A DNA stretch of 64,000 bases from NCBI GenBank assembly GCA_964035545.1, contig OZ037768.1, positions 4,393,241 to 4,457,240 of the forward strand. The letters run 5' to 3'. Source of the stretch: Bugula neritina (taxonomy: Eukaryota; Bryozoa; Gymnolaemata; Cheilostomatida; Bugulidae). Both the position numbers and the translations under genes were made by a program. Under the pieces are notes generated by a model, which did not search any database, had not been told where the DNA came from, and saw only the letters and a program-made list of their open reading frames with translations. This document shows positions 1 through 15,380 of the stretch, piece by piece (position 1 is the first letter of the stretch; the number at the start of each line of letters is the position of its first letter).

Positions 1-764
1 ATACTCAGCAAATATGCATCTATACGTTGAAAGGGAACATGCAGTCAGGGGGATTACAAATTAGTAATGTAATGGCTATGGTATAAATAACACCAACTCT
101 ATACCTCCAAATCACAAGAAATAAATAAAACTTTTTTAATAAAAAATTGTGACCAAATAAACAACCCATATGCTGATAACAATAATTATTTACAAATTAT
201 CTTGTTCCTTCTCAATCAAAATCTAGGTAATTTAATAAATAATAGTTATATAAAAACACTTTGAACTATCAAATTTTAAATATACAACACAGGTAAGACA
301 TTAGAAAATTAAACCTAATATTACATCACAGTTTTCTAGGGTGATCCTTTTTTTAAAAAATAGGTGTCATCATAATGTGAATTTTATTCGAGATGATGAA
401 ATCAAATATTTTATTTCCGTGCATTGGAATGTGGATTGTATGTAATTTATAGCAGCAAGGTAATAGCTGTTTACTGCAATATGAACTTGACGTCACTAAA
501 AATTATATATTTGCAAAAAATATAAAAAAGTAGATGATAAATGTTTTAATACATCATCAAAAATTGGCAAAATCTTGAGCTATAAGCCATTTAAAATTGA
601 CTAAAAACCCTTTAATGTTAGTTTTGCAATAATAATATGACCATTAAATTTATAATACTACTGAAGGTATGCTAAATGCCTGCATACTTCAATGTAGTGA
701 CGTACAATGTTTACCTTTGAGTTATCAACACAGACATATAGATATGTTGATACAGATAACTTAC
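1..764. other. Probable intron of the adenylyl cyclase gene
   Basis: This AT-rich stretch follows the donor site of the last cyclase exon found (GTAAGTTATC on the minus strand, just below position 765). I found no further exon with a matching phase. It is probably intronic, with the second membrane bundle and C2 exons beyond the left edge. Confidence 0.5.
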
Positions 765-3700
765 CATAAGTAGGTCAGCATCTCTGCCCACTATTTCCTT
801 TGTGTACTCTGAGGTACAATTGGTCAGATTTGGCTCTAACGTAATCCCTATATACTACAAGAGACAGCATACAGTTGTAGTCCAAGTACAGCATGTCCTT
901 AAATGGTGTATCAAAATAGTCAAAGGATCTCTAATAATTAGCATGTGAAATTTTAAAATTATTCAAAATCTCGCACACTTACCCAGTTATACAACTACTA
1001 CTTAACTTATTTTCATGTTATATTTTGTTTGTTTTCTTGTATAGCAAATCAGAAATACCTCATTAAATAAAGTACTGCAAAATGTAGGTAAAATCTGAAA
1101 AAATTACCAGACTAACCATAATAATATATTTTTTATTCCTTATGGTTTCATAAAGTAATATTTAAGTTATTTCACTTCTTCACAGTGTTTGAACTGCTGG
1201 TTATAAGATAGTATAGTAAGGTGCATAATATTTACCTGAGTAATTAATATGTAGGATGTGTGGATTAGGACACTGTAAGTTAATAACAAGTAGTAGGCTA
1301 TCAGCAAATACTTCTTCCGTGGTTTTCTGCCCTGGAAGTAGATTTAAAATGAGCTCATCAACAGGGAGTTACATGGTGTTTTCTTCTCTATGGTATAATA
1401 TATAGATCACTTCTAAACAGACTGGACATCTACTGCATACTTCTAAAATATTTTGTCATCAGTATATAAACTGATAATTCTTTTCTTAGGGCCACACGTT
1501 ACAAGGTCAAGTAAAAATTATGCCATACCTATATAAGTTGTATAACTGTTTATGGCTTGATTGAAATTACTAAAAGCATATAAAACAAAATTATTCTCGC
1601 TGCATTTGAAATAAAGTCTACATCGCCCCGTAGGTGCATTAATTAACTGTGTGGGCATTTTAAGTTAACTATATATATTTGATTAATGACCTTTGAAAAT
1701 AAGGCATAGAATCAATTAAAGGTGGACGTACTGTGAAGAAACTGCAAGTAAAGTTAAAACTGTTAATCAAGACAAGTTCTTATCCGAGTAAAGTCCTGGT
1801 CAAGTTTAGCAACAACTTAAGTTTAATGAGTCAATTCAAATAAATTGGTGAGCAAATCAGTGTGCCTGGGTGTATACATGTATTAGGACGAATATTAAAT
1901 CCTAAAAGCCTGTCAACATTATTAACGATTCATATTTTTTAGATTCATGTCCATAATTTTTGCCAATAATTCATCCTTAATTTTCAACTACAAATATGAA
2001 GCTTTTAGCAATTTTAGATACAAAAATATTTATGCTGCATACCAAAAATAACCTTTTTTAGTTGTGTCACATGTGTGTTATTCAGTGCTGTTACAGCATA
2101 CCAGTAAACCGTCCATGTTTTATTTTAAAAACCTAAATGATCATTTGTTATTTATTTTATAGACAAAAAAGTAACTTTTATTCACTTTATTCCAGATGGG
2201 TGAAAGCAACACGGCTACTATAATTGAGTGATATCATGGTTTAAATTCAAACTAATCATTATGAATATTACCTAAGTGCTCAGGTGAGGCAGTGTAGTCA
2301 TATGGATTATCACAATAATAAACTCAACGCACCTGGTTATGCTTTCGCTCCGAATAAAAGAATATTACAAATCCAACGAATATTATGCAGACACTTGACA
2401 TGATTTTCACAGAAAAATGGCTGAAATAAAGCATGTATATAAAATATAGATTATGTAGTGCAGCTGGCTTATAAAACATGCATACAATTTACATAGAAAT
2501 ATTATAGCATGTATAATTTATTTTCATAGAAATATGATGCTGATACAGTTATTGCGAGACTTTAGATGTGATAATTTGCATATAGTTCCATTTCATAAGT
2601 TTTATGGCTTTGAAAAAAGCTTTTGTTTGATTACAATACAGGACTATATAGAAACTATTGTAAAACCAGTTTTAATTGGCTAAAGAGATGCAGCAAACCA
2701 AATTGAACAGAGCAGTGTAAGCTTGGAAGTGTTTGTGACACTAGAAAGCAGGATATATAATTTAGTATAAAAACCAACATTCCTACCTGTGAAATATTGT
2801 GCAATTCAATATGGCAATAAACAGGAAATATATGAGGAGAGTGAGGGAGAGAAGTGGAGCGGATTCCGCTTGCAAGCTAAGAGCAGTTGAGTCACAGACA
2901 GCATGAGCTCTTGGCTTACTCCTCATTTCAAAGCAACAGCTGTCAAGCTGCCGTTTTAAACATGGCCGACAGTCTGCTCTCAATGGTTTGGAAAGAAATG
3001 TAGAATCCACTGAAGCCTCCAACATATCGTAACTCTATAATATACACAGTTGTCTCATATATCCCACCTGCTGTATAAACTTAATGGCATTAGCCTGATT
3101 CTATGTAAATCATGAAATATCCATAGCAGGAAACATTTCAACACAAATTTATAAATATATTCACAGGAAAACTATTAATTACAAATAAATTTAATAAATG
3201 CTCAGATATCCACTTTATACTAAGTAATCAATTAATTACGTCAACCTTTAGCTGTTGATAATAAATGTTGAGTTTTTAATTTATGGACATTTTATCCATC
3301 AAAATATTGACAAATTTCGCCACTCACTCTCAACATGATTGTATCCTTAGAATGATTACAAGCTGACAAATCTTCAAATGGTTTTGGTGCTCCCCAAGTT
3401 TGCAAGAAAGTGCAGAGCTGTTGAGTGGAAGAGTTGTTAGTAAACGACTTGGTTCTTTGAAATGCTATCTTCTTCTCCTAAGCATAAAAGTTTAATACAA
3501 TTACATCTATTAGTATTGAGCTGGTGTGACAATGGGACCAAGGGCTAAATAATATACTTGAGTATAATGCTGCAGCTAAAATAGTTTCATCATGTTATAC
3601 TTACATGACAATGTCATATTTACTGCAATATGCAAGGGTGTGCAGGCATTTGAAATTGAAGTTCTCACATCATTGGCAACTGATTAAAGAATATTGGATA

Positions 3701-6700
3701 AAAACATTCTTGAGTTCTATTAAATTTAAGAAGTTTCATCTTTTTGTTATAGTGCCATTCACAGTGGCTGATGACTCATGACTTGACTGGACAGACTTCT
3801 ACAGAGTGTTGAGATTACCCAGTGGTCGACCTGTGGTGAAATGGTTAGTGAACTTGCTTGCAAGCCATAAGTCTCGAGTTCAAATCCCAGTGAAGGCAAA
3901 AATTTTATAGAGACCCCAGGGTGTAAATACAACTTTATAATACATCCAACATAAAAAGAAGTTTACATCACAATGTTAGTATACACTTACAACTGGGCTA
4001 CTGCAGCTAATGACTTGAGTTACATAATAGGTTTGATGAGCTTCGTCATGAGCATCTACTACAGCCGGTTGAACCTGAGTGAAGGAATAGGCTTCAGAGA
4101 GCTGAGACTTAGTGACCTCAGATATGTGAACTTTCCTATAAACACGAAATAACTAAGATTAGCTGTCCTTTAATCCTACAACTAGCTGTAAATATGTGAT
4201 AGATTACAACTAGTCCACCACAGCATTACTTCTCGCATCTAGGATTATTGCGTGCGCACTTAATTAATGTTTATTTAGATACATACAGTATAGAAGTCAG
4301 GCTAGGAAGCAAGATAGGTCAAATAGAAGATCATGGTGCTGGCTCAACTCTGCATAGTTTTAGTCAGTAAAATCTGAACTCACAGGGTGATTTGTATGAA
4401 AAATTGCAAATTATACCTTTTTATACGCACAATATATACTCATACAATGCTGTAGTAACAAGTTATGTTGTTAAACGACAGCACATGTGTATAAATAGTA
4501 AACTTGTCATCTATTAACATCTGCATACTTTTAGCTTGCATTGTTTAATAAAAGCAGACGAACCCCGGAACTCCGGTAGATTCTAGAAAGTTTGCATAGA
4601 CCACATCTTCAGACCAGATGTCATACTTCCACTTTGTCATTCCGAGAACACCACAGAGAACATTCCCGCTGTGTATCCCTATTCTCATGTCTAAGACACT
4701 TGCTGTAGACTCTTGTATAGATCTATAAGAAGGGCATTGTCAAATGATTACTGCGGGTTTCTAGTATGCAGAGTTGTAATATACAACTTTGTGCTATACT
4801 ACATTGTAATATGCTTCTTTGTAGTATAATATTTTCTTTATCCCACTTTGTAATATGCTACTATAATTTGTGAAATTTATGCGTTTATTACATATGTAAT
4901 GTTTGGTTATCATCAGATATTATTTCAAAGCCCAGACCTAACAATAATTATTATTGTCACCAAAAATGTTTACAATTACTATTGCTGCAATCAAAACCAG
5001 GTATTTGCCCAACAAACAACTGCTCAATAAGTACCTGCTCAACAAGTACCTGTTCAACAAGCACCTGCTCAACAAGTACCTATGTAGTACAAGTGCTTAA
5101 CCTTTACTTTAATATGTTTGGTAATATTGTCCAACTGAATTCTTCATAACTTTCACGGGTGACCTAATCCAAATCTATTTGATTTATAAGCAATATATTA
5201 TCTTTCTAGAATTAATTAAATTGTAACAGCTAAAATGTGCACAGAGGAATTTTAAATATGAAGCACACATGCAGTGCCAAAATTGCTACATTTATAAAAT
5301 ATTAGTATCATCAAGTATAATTATATTATACCAATATTAGTATAGCTTTTTATGAACTAATAGCATAGGCATACTTCTAATATAGCTATGCATAATTATT
5401 AGACAATAAAATTGTCATCTTTTTATTAAGCGTATGAGTTGAATATGACAAGAATTGACTATATATAGCCTGAGTCAAATGTGTATAAGTAAGAGTATTA
5501 TATCACTTGGTCTATGTTTGAGCACACTTTGTACTATTAAGCTTAAACACAAATTAACTAGGTCATCTACCCACTTGATGGCTTGTATCATTTCTAGCCC
5601 GGTTTTCACAGCATTCTCAGCATGTTGGGGACGGGAAACTGGCATCCCTGATACACAGCAATAGCAGTCACCAAGTGTTTTAATCCTCATGCAATCATTC
5701 ACCTGTGACAGAAAACGGTTGGAATTATCCTTAGACTATAGCCAGTTTAGTCATTTCTTAGTGCATATACATCAAGATATGGAAACAGAAACAGATAAAC
5801 ATCATATGTACAGTAGAGGATCAAATAAAATTATCTGATTAGCAAAATTTAAATCTTGGTAAACACAACACGAGTGGCAATTAAACCTCAAAATAGAACA
5901 TTACTAGTTTATTGTAGGCCTCTGTGTGTAAAACCCCATGGTGTCAGGTGCTAGTTTTAGAAAATAAGGTTGGTAAAAAATATGATTCAACAACCCCTGA
6001 GTTGCAGCTGATTATTGTTGATTGGGTAACTTGTACAAAAGTAATATACCACAGGTTTGTTCTAGACTAATGTAGTAGCAGCATTTTGCTGCAATCAGAT
6101 GAATCTATGTATTATCAATCATTTTATTTAATAAAATATTCTATAATTATAGTATAGTATATTATAATAATATAACAAAGTACTAAAATCAACAGAATAT
6201 AATATAATAGAGGATAATCTACTAGAATATAATGTTACACAGTATGTCATAGAGAATATAGTGCAATATAATACATACAAAAATATACAACATCTAATAT
6301 AATATATATAAGGTTATGTGTTGAAAAAGAAAAAGAAATTATAACTATTGCCTATAGTAGAGTTTTAATTTTTATTTTAGCCATGCTTACCAAAAATAGC
6401 TAATAAAATAGAATAAGCCATCAACAACCATTAAACAAAATAATATATGTAGCGTATATTAAGGACAGACTTGAATATAAATTGCTGAATTATTCAAACA
6501 ACTGCTGACTCATACTGCTGACTCATACTGCTGACTCATACTTCTGACTCATACTGCTGACTCATACAGACAACTGCTGACTCATACAGACAACTGCTTA
6601 TTTACAAATACTTTACAATATTCTGTATATTGGAGCTGAAGTAAATATTGAAATGTGTTGTTTATATTCATTACTCAGTTCATGCATACACTTTCAGTTA

Positions 6701-9700
6701 CATGGAGTTACACAGTAAAACTCAGTTTATGTTGTTATGTAGGTATATATGAATGTATGTATGTGTAAGTAGTTAATGTTTGTCATTGTCATAACATAAA
6801 ATTTGAAAAACTTTCAAGACTGCAGAGTCAGCCATGCTACATAATATTACTCAACGCAGTATTTAAATATGAAGCATCACGTGCATATGACTTTAAAATG
6901 AGCACATTGAAGTGTAATATGTTGTGCACGTTTCTAAATGTGTTTTTATTTTATCCATGTTTACATAAATCACTTATACAGAAATCAAACAGAATTAACC
7001 CAAACCTTATAAATAACTACTAAGAAATTTTTAGCATTTTAATACTTTAGCATTTCATGCCAGAGATTAAAGTTGCAAAATAGGCCACAAGTGTAGATTT
7101 GTCCATAAAATTATTAATCATATGTTTTTTTTTATAATTAGCGAATACCATATGCTGATGACTTTAAGTATAATATTTTTCATGATTATGAGAAGATTTC
7201 AATTAATCTGTAAGTTGACTTTAGTATAAGTTATAGGCCATCAACTGGAAAACACTTCTCGTGTTATTCTTAATAGCACAATATTGTTTGGTTCGATCTT
7301 TCCCACAGTAATTAAGGACACATTTCAACAACCACTACGAACCTCTTGAAATACACCATAGTGATATATTGGAAGATTTTTTAAAAAAAGTAACACAATA
7401 TTTAAAAATTATACTCATTATTACCAAAGTGATTATAGTCAACAATTGCAATACATCGCACCCAATTAAATAAGTCTTAGCTTTCACATCTTTTACTTAA
7501 GGTTAACATGTTTTGGAGTTTAACAAAATCTCAGACCAGATATGCATGTTGCCGTACTAACTCTTACACATGTTACCATATGCTAACCTTGCTAACATAT
7601 ATCAACTCTTACCCTTGCTAGCACATCAAACTTCCCATAGATCTCATTTAACATGGTAACCAGTTCCTTCGCTGTACATTTTGTTGTCAGTTGAGTGAAG
7701 TTGACCAAGTCAGCAAATAAGATACTAAAAAACATTCCATTAACAGCATGTTATTATATGCAACAGATTGAAGCAGCTAAGTTATTCAAATTTTATTCGC
7801 ACAACTGAAACTTTATTTCCCAGCTTCCAAACCCATTTAAAATTGACCACAGCTTAACGTCTAAGTTCATAAGATTAACTATAAGTCATGATTAATGTTG
7901 TGAGCTGAAAGTAATTATTATAAAAATTATTTTGGAGCTTATAAATATTAAAAAGGCCTATGTCGTAATTCACATATATCTAGAATATATATCACAGTGG
8001 CAGGTTAACTGGCCATCAGTATTACTTATATGTTAAGTTAGCATATTTATTAGCTCATAGTTATTAGCCTACAGATAGAAGGTGCCAAAGAGCCGTTTTC
8101 TGAGTTAATAACAATTAGTTGCTACTTCCGGTGATAATTATTTTTGACAGACACAAAATAAGGACCATGAACATATTAATGATGAGCAAAGACCAATAAA
8201 CTAATAGAAAAGAATAGTAAAAGGTGTAGCAGAAGTAAAGAACAATTAGATGTCTAACTAAAATTCCTCAAACGTATTAAGCCGTCTTAGCAATATTACT
8301 GGTCTGTAGTAAGTGCTTCAGTTTTTCCTTCTCTACATAGCTTAAGCTTGATTAGTAATTTGAACAAGTCTTGTAAACTATTTTTCAGTAGCTAGCTCAT
8401 ACCAAACATACGATTGCATAAAGTTGTGTTGAAATCCTTTTTTAGATCTAGACAAGCATATGATTGCTATAGATGAGATGCTTATCAAAAAATGTAATGA
8501 TATTGTAGGCTGTATAGCGACTTTTTTTAAATTATACTATAACTATAAATACAAATCAAGTTCCCAGCTGGTAATATTTTATTAACTTTGTAGCAGACGT
8601 GGTCACACATTGAGCTCTTACCTAACTTGCTTGTGTTCTCTGATATAGAACTCGTGCCAGAGTTGTTTGGTAGAGAGTTCATTGTTTGAATCTGAGTTAG
8701 TTGATACACTTAGCTTGTCCAGCATAGACTGTCTCATCTGATATGCTAAGTCAGCAGGTATTATGCTCAGCAGTAGCTGTTCCTACAGAGTTCAAAGAGA
8801 ACATTAAATAAACCACATAGAAGAAGCCTATGCAATCCATACCATAGTAAACCATTTCATGAAAAGGAGTATTATGCGTTATACAATAAAATTATTTATA
8901 TAATCGTCATTTTAGGGTGGTCCAGGAGTTAGAGCTTTTGCCTAGTAAACAGAACTCCACGGTTCGAGCCTACAAAGGCCATTAGTGATGTTAGGAAGAG
9001 TCATAATTGCTCCTGTGCCCCATCTGAATAAATCCTTAGTTCGATTTAACAAAAAACTCTTTCCATCGGGGGTTTCTCACAGGGATGGCGACTATGAACT
9101 TTCGTGAGTTTTATATAATCTTCATTTTAAACATAATGTATGCATGACAATTCATTATATTTATGAAGATTATAACTTCATACTGGCAAGAGGTTTAATT
9201 CATTAGAAAAGATGATTAAGGTAACTCTGTTCTTAAGAAATCATTGAAACTTGTGATTGGTAGGCCGGCACACATACATATGTTGTTTCTTATTATGGGA
9301 AGTTTCATGAGATTTGGTGAAACAGATATATCTAACCAGTAACCACCCACCAATTATGTCTCACCTCCCAACAATTATGTCTACCCAATCAATGCCAGTC
9401 ATGTCTCACCTCCCAACAATCATGTCTCACCTAGCTCTCACCAATCCTGTCTCACCTCCCAACAATCATGTCTATACTCACCCACCAATCATTTCTCATC
9501 TCTCACCAATCACCACCATGGTTCCCCTCCCACTACCTGTAATAACTTTCCTCTACCATTAATGACTGTAATCAGATCTTCTCTCCCACCAACTGTATAA
9601 TCACTTTCCAACACGTCTAAGTTTGTCTAGACTACTTAGTAATAGAAGGAAAAGGAAGTAAGTTTCTAACCTGACATTGTCTTTCTTCCTCTAGCACAAT

Positions 9701-12700
9701 TCGTGCTTTCAAGTCTTCATAAGTTTGAACAAACGTTTGGTGATGAAATCTATCAGTGATACACTTAATATAAGCACCAAATACGTTTGCTGCCAGGAGA
9801 CAGCACAGCTCATTAATAATCTACAAAATGTAACGTATGCATGAACTATTCACCTAATATGATAGCCGGGGTTAGTAGCAAAACTTTGCCTGGCACTAGT
9901 TATAGTCACAACAACATATTGCATAAAACAACATATTGCATAAAACAACATGTTGCATAAAACAACATTAGCTATGAAATATTATATCCTTATAAGATCC
10001 CCACAATTTTTCTAGTCACAAAACACATCAATTTTATTTTATTTTATCATCAATCATCAAGTAAAATTTTATGACACTGATATAAATAACATTTTATAGC
10101 AATATGTAGCGCTAATGGAGCAAAGTTCAATTTAAGTGTAAATTCATTACAGATAATTATAATATATTATGGTGTTTAATGACCAAGTTGAAGCTCAAGC
10201 AAATTTGTTAATGTGCAAATTATAAACAAGTTTCGAATTTAAGTTACAGTAATATATAAAGTTAATGATGCCTTAACTGTAAGCATGCGGTTACTTGTGT
10301 AAGGTGAAATTATGGGGAAATTAAGAAAAGCCTGTGTTCTAGATAAAAAACATAGCAGATAAAGTCACCCTCTCATGAAATTTTCAAAGCATATGAAGAC
10401 TTTTAAAAAACTTAAGCTAATGAAACATCTATATTGCTGCACCTGAATGCATATGCAGCACTTCAGCTGTGTTTATAACTATTACACTCAACTCACAGTG
10501 ACATAATGCTTCAGGTGTATTGGGTGATCTTCGACCTCACGAATATGGCGACACCCCTCAGCTACGACTGTGACACAGCCACCAATCACAGCCCAAAGAA
10601 TGGGAACTGGCAAGACAACATACAGCAAGATAATTATGATGGCTAGTACAACTGTCACTGTGAAAGGTGAATCCAGGCTCCCGACTATTATCCAAGCAAA
10701 TGTGACACACCACATGCTAAGTGAAACATATTTAATGCTTTTGTAGAAGGGGTAGTTCATAGATATTACAACTGTGGTCAAAGCACAGCCTATGATAAGC
10801 AGGCATCCAAGGAATAGCTGCACAATAACTATCGTCTACAAAACAAAAGCACAGCTAGCAGTTAGAAAGCATATACAGATAATATTACAGTCATATGACT
10901 AGCTGATCCAACTTTGATTTGACTAGCAGCTATTATACAAGTATATATGTATAGCAGCTACGTAGAATTTATGTTCATTTACTGATATAATTGCTATATT
11001 AATTCTTTATCTTTAACCCATACTAAAATTACTATCTTTACTTTACCTATAATTTGCATTTATCTTGTCTACACTAAATTTAACTAATCTTCACTGCACT
11101 TACATTACTTACAGTAGATTTGCCAATTGTCTTGTTCTCAAGGTTAGTACACAATTGCAGTTTATTTAAATAGCATTAGATCTAGCAACACAGAAGTAGT
11201 CCGTAAGCCAAAAAAGGCACCCCATTCTCAACCCAAATATCCAACCAAAGTCATCAACTAAGGTTCAGTAAAAATCTACAACATCAACAGCTTCTCCCTA
11301 ATCTAGCAGAAGGAAATTGAGCTGGATACCTTTAGAGGCTTTTGCTTAAACCAGACTATGAGTACAACGAAGGCCATGGTTAGACACATGGTGAGGACCG
11401 TAACAACTAGCAATGGGATCCTCTTCCTCATAGCAAGGTAGCGTTCACTCAGTACATCAATCTTTGCTGTGATTTCTTCTTCTTTCTTCAAATATAAACT
11501 ACAGCTGTTATCACATCTAGAAGACGAAGGCATTGCAGCTAATTGATTGTATATAAAACGAAATAAAAACCTTGAACATATAGTATGACTCCCATGGATT
11601 TGATCCATTTGGCAATGCTTCTAGCTATCTTATAAGTACGAAAAACTAGGATGAATCTAGTAACATCAGAAAGTAGCCGATATATTAATAACATCAATGG
11701 CACTTTGCCACAATTCCTTGCCATAGTTGAGTTTTTAATACACTATTGTGAGCATAGAGTATACATCACTCAGTACCAAGCAGTGATAGCTCAATGCTTT
11801 GACACTTGGAAAACATGAATGTGTAAGGTTAGAGCATTATTGCATTTTTCCATACAACAGTAGCTTAGGGAATATTTTATCAGTTTAGGTGAAAAAGTGG
11901 ACACACAGAAAACCTAACTGGTCGAATTGAGTTAAGTTGTTTTTATGACTGTACATGTAATGACTGTCATACAAATAGATGTATCGATGTACTGCATAGG
12001 CCTATATAAACACAAGTTACAACTGTCTCCTAGCTAGAGACTGGTTGTGACACAAATTATGTGCTAGCCTACATAAATATCAACTGTCATATTTCTGTTT
12101 TTACTATTAAATTTTTTGCTGTAATAAATTTTAAATGTACATAATATATGTGCTAAATGTAGAAACATGTAGGCTTGTTTCCTCTAAATAATAGTACTGC
12201 ATAGATGGTATTATAGAGTAGCAGCTATTAAGGTTGAGTAAGAGATAAAAATCAACACCAGTGATTACTAATATTACATAAAAAACATTCCTAATGGCTC
12301 AAATTTAATCCTGCTTACGAGTATTTCTGTCAAATTAGAATAAATTAATTTTGCCTTCAAACCGTTGCTTAATTGAGCTTGCCGTAATGCAATACTCTAC
12401 AATTACAGTAACCTGACGTTTGTAGACAGTAGAAGTTATAACATTGTTCATTGAAAATGCTACTTTTCAACGTATGATCATCTTTCGAGGTTGCTGCTAT
12501 ATTGCCTTCCCTTAGCAAAAGGTAGCAAAGCTACCCAGCAAATTTGGTGCTACAGTGTGTTACATCTTAGACGCTGCTTTGTAATCATAACAATATAGTT
12601 CTATAGAATTTTAGATAGAATTACTCTAGCTGTACTGCAGCGTAGAGTAGATACGGCGAAGAAGCCTAATTTATTACATAAAACTAGTTGAACTATTTTA

Positions 12701-12797
12701 AAATAAAGTATTTAACCCTAAACTTTACCTTCTTAAGAAACTTAGCCTCTTCTCCAGTTACTTCTGACTGGGACACAAATGACTCGGCAAAGCTCAT
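765..12797 (-). CDS. Transmembrane adenylyl cyclase, ADCY2/4/7-like, 3' part missing
   Basis: Makes cAMP from ATP at the plasma membrane under G-protein control. Exons read on the minus strand: 12797-12729 (start ATG), about 11498-11330, 10835-10497, 9820-9671, 8782-8622, 7724-7613, 5702-5575, 4722-4564, 4135-3991, 3477-3328, 3034-2787, 2420-2333, 1331-1236 and 854-765. All junctions from 10835 on keep phase; the join between the first two exons is uncertain. Exons 2-3 encode a first membrane bundle, then a linker and the C1a cyclase domain. C1a has both metal-binding Asp ([13 protein letters not shown]), [16 protein letters not shown] and KYDIWSEDV. The exons from 3034 to 765 begin the second membrane bundle, with an outer loop carrying N-glycosylation sites (NLT, NCT). 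C1a resembles vertebrate types 2/4/7 most. The C2 domain must lie left of position 1. Odd points: Asn replaces the usual Gly in FADIVGF, and CYCC replaces CYYC. Confidence 0.9.
3821..3910 (+). repeat. tRNA-derived SINE fragment (family B)
   Basis: Inside a cyclase intron. A tRNA-like head shows an A-box-like stretch (GTGGTGAAATGGTTAG), a CTTGCAAG loop with GCA in the anticodon place, and a B-box-like GAGTTCAAATCC. The head resembles the units at 23080-23350. It lacks a full cloverleaf, so I call it a SINE and not a tRNA gene. Confidence 0.6.
5020..5083. repeat. 15-bp minisatellite, about 4 copies
   Basis: Imperfect tandem copies of CTGCTCAACAAGTAC within a cyclase intron. No coding signal. 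Confidence 0.8.
6503..6598. repeat. 13-bp minisatellite (CTGACTCATACTG)
   Basis: About six tandem copies of a 13-bp unit, the later ones interrupted by CAGACAA. Each copy contains TGACTCA, the consensus AP-1/CRE-like half palindrome. It lies in the intron between cyclase exons 7724-7613 and 5702-5575. Confidence 0.75.
8915..9111 (+). mobile_element. Complete tRNA-derived SINE (family A) with 18-bp target-site duplication
   Basis: A tRNA-like head (GGTGGTCCAGGAGTTAGAGC, B box GGTTCGAGCC) is followed by a conserved body ending in GGTTTCTCACAGGGATGGCG. It is flanked by direct repeats at 8897-8914 and 9112-9129 that differ at one position in 18. The same body occurs inverted at 23797-24017 and in decayed form near 17790-17900. 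The near-intact duplication means a fairly recent insertion. Confidence 0.88.
9338..9500. repeat. Degenerate minisatellite (CACCTCCCAACAATCATGTCT)
   Basis: Imperfect tandem copies of a unit of about 21 bp on the plus strand. They produce a spurious open frame rich in Met, Ser, His, Leu and Pro. It lies in the cyclase intron between exons 9820-9671 and 8782-8622. Confidence 0.75.
9909..9969. repeat. 17-bp minisatellite (ACAACATATTGCATAAA)
   Basis: Between three and four near-perfect tandem copies of a 17-bp unit in an intron of the cyclase gene. Confidence 0.8.
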
Positions 12798-14438
<1,641 letters not shown>

Positions 14439-14485
14439 TATTTGCATCTTACATCTGAATATGTTGGTATATTTTGTTATTGCAG

Positions 14486-15078
14486 GCTTCTGACAACCAG
14501 GAGAGAAAATCAATATATTCCCAAATATCCAGTTTCATTGGGACGTACACCTCTGAACACGATTTCACTGGTAGAGATGTTGCTAAGATATTGTACGGTG
14601 AGTAGAGGTCTTAGTTTTTCATCCTAAATAAAGTTATTGGCTGCACACTTAATATTTCAATGCATTAATTCACAATCAGCAGCAGCGGTCAGCTATAGTC
14701 ATGGGCAGCATTTTAAACCACTGCTGCGGGTACAGGCTAAAGACAGTATGTCTCATCAATTAGAGGCTAAAAACAGTTGGCATTTTAAGAGTTGTCTCAT
14801 CAATTATAAGTATATAATTTCCAGAACCTAAAGCTGCCCAATTATATAGTGTACTAATAGCCCTCAACTGCCATATCATAAAGTTTTATATGTAGTAATT
14901 ATCCACTTATCTTATTTTATTGTAATAAAGTATGTAATACTGCTTTGCAGGTATCGCTAGTCCAAATTATCCCCCCAATATATGGGGTAAAGTGCGAAAA
15001 TACTGGAGGTCTCTCATAGGCTGCATTTTCAATATTATAGTTAGTATAGCAAGAGAAGAATTGATCAGATTGTTATGA
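14486..15078 (+). CDS. RECQL4-type helicase, last two exons only
   Basis: RECQL4 is a RecQ DNA helicase needed for replication initiation and repair. Exons 14486-14597 and 14951-15078 join in phase (TAC G|GT ATC) and end at TGA. The peptide includes HDFTGRDVAKILYG, GIASPNYPPNIWGKVRKYW and a closing REELIRLL. These match the conserved RECQL4 C-terminal pattern of FTGRxVARIxxGI, SPxxP, W, then ATEELL. A polyadenylation signal AATAAA lies at 15231-15236. The sites are intact, so this segment is not visibly broken. However, the ATP-binding and helicase core exons are absent: only 1.2 kb of apparently non-coding DNA plus the GT repeat separates it from the oppositely oriented cyclase gene. It may be the end of a gene cut off by misassembly at the GT repeat, a partial duplicate, or a gene with a very long upstream intron. 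Confidence 0.8.
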
Positions 15079-15230
15079 CAACCTCTCTTGACAGAATTAT
15101 TCATGCATACACATAATTATATCAATTTTTTGTACTATTTCTTCTACTTTAATTATCGATATTTTACTTTAATAATTATTGTATGCTTTTATGTGGGTTT
15201 TTATTGCACACTATCATATTGTCAATTGTC

Positions 15231-15236
15231 AATAAA
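15231..15236 (+). terminator. Polyadenylation signal of the RECQL4-type exons
   Basis: AATAAA lies 153 bases after the stop codon on the plus strand, in the short gap before the converging Lys/Glu repeat gene. Confidence 0.6.
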
Positions 15237-15380
15237 CAGTAAACATTCACTGTAATTTTCGCAATTTCTGCATTTTATTAGCAAAATATACCATAGTTAG
15301 CCTAATATATAATGTATTATACTGTATATGTCTATTATAATTAATATAGTGACTGAAGGAAAATAGATTATAGACACAAT

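Noticed and set aside
9314-9562. 82-codon frame rich in Met, Ser, His and Pro
   Set aside because: It runs through a degenerate 21-bp minisatellite inside a cyclase intron.
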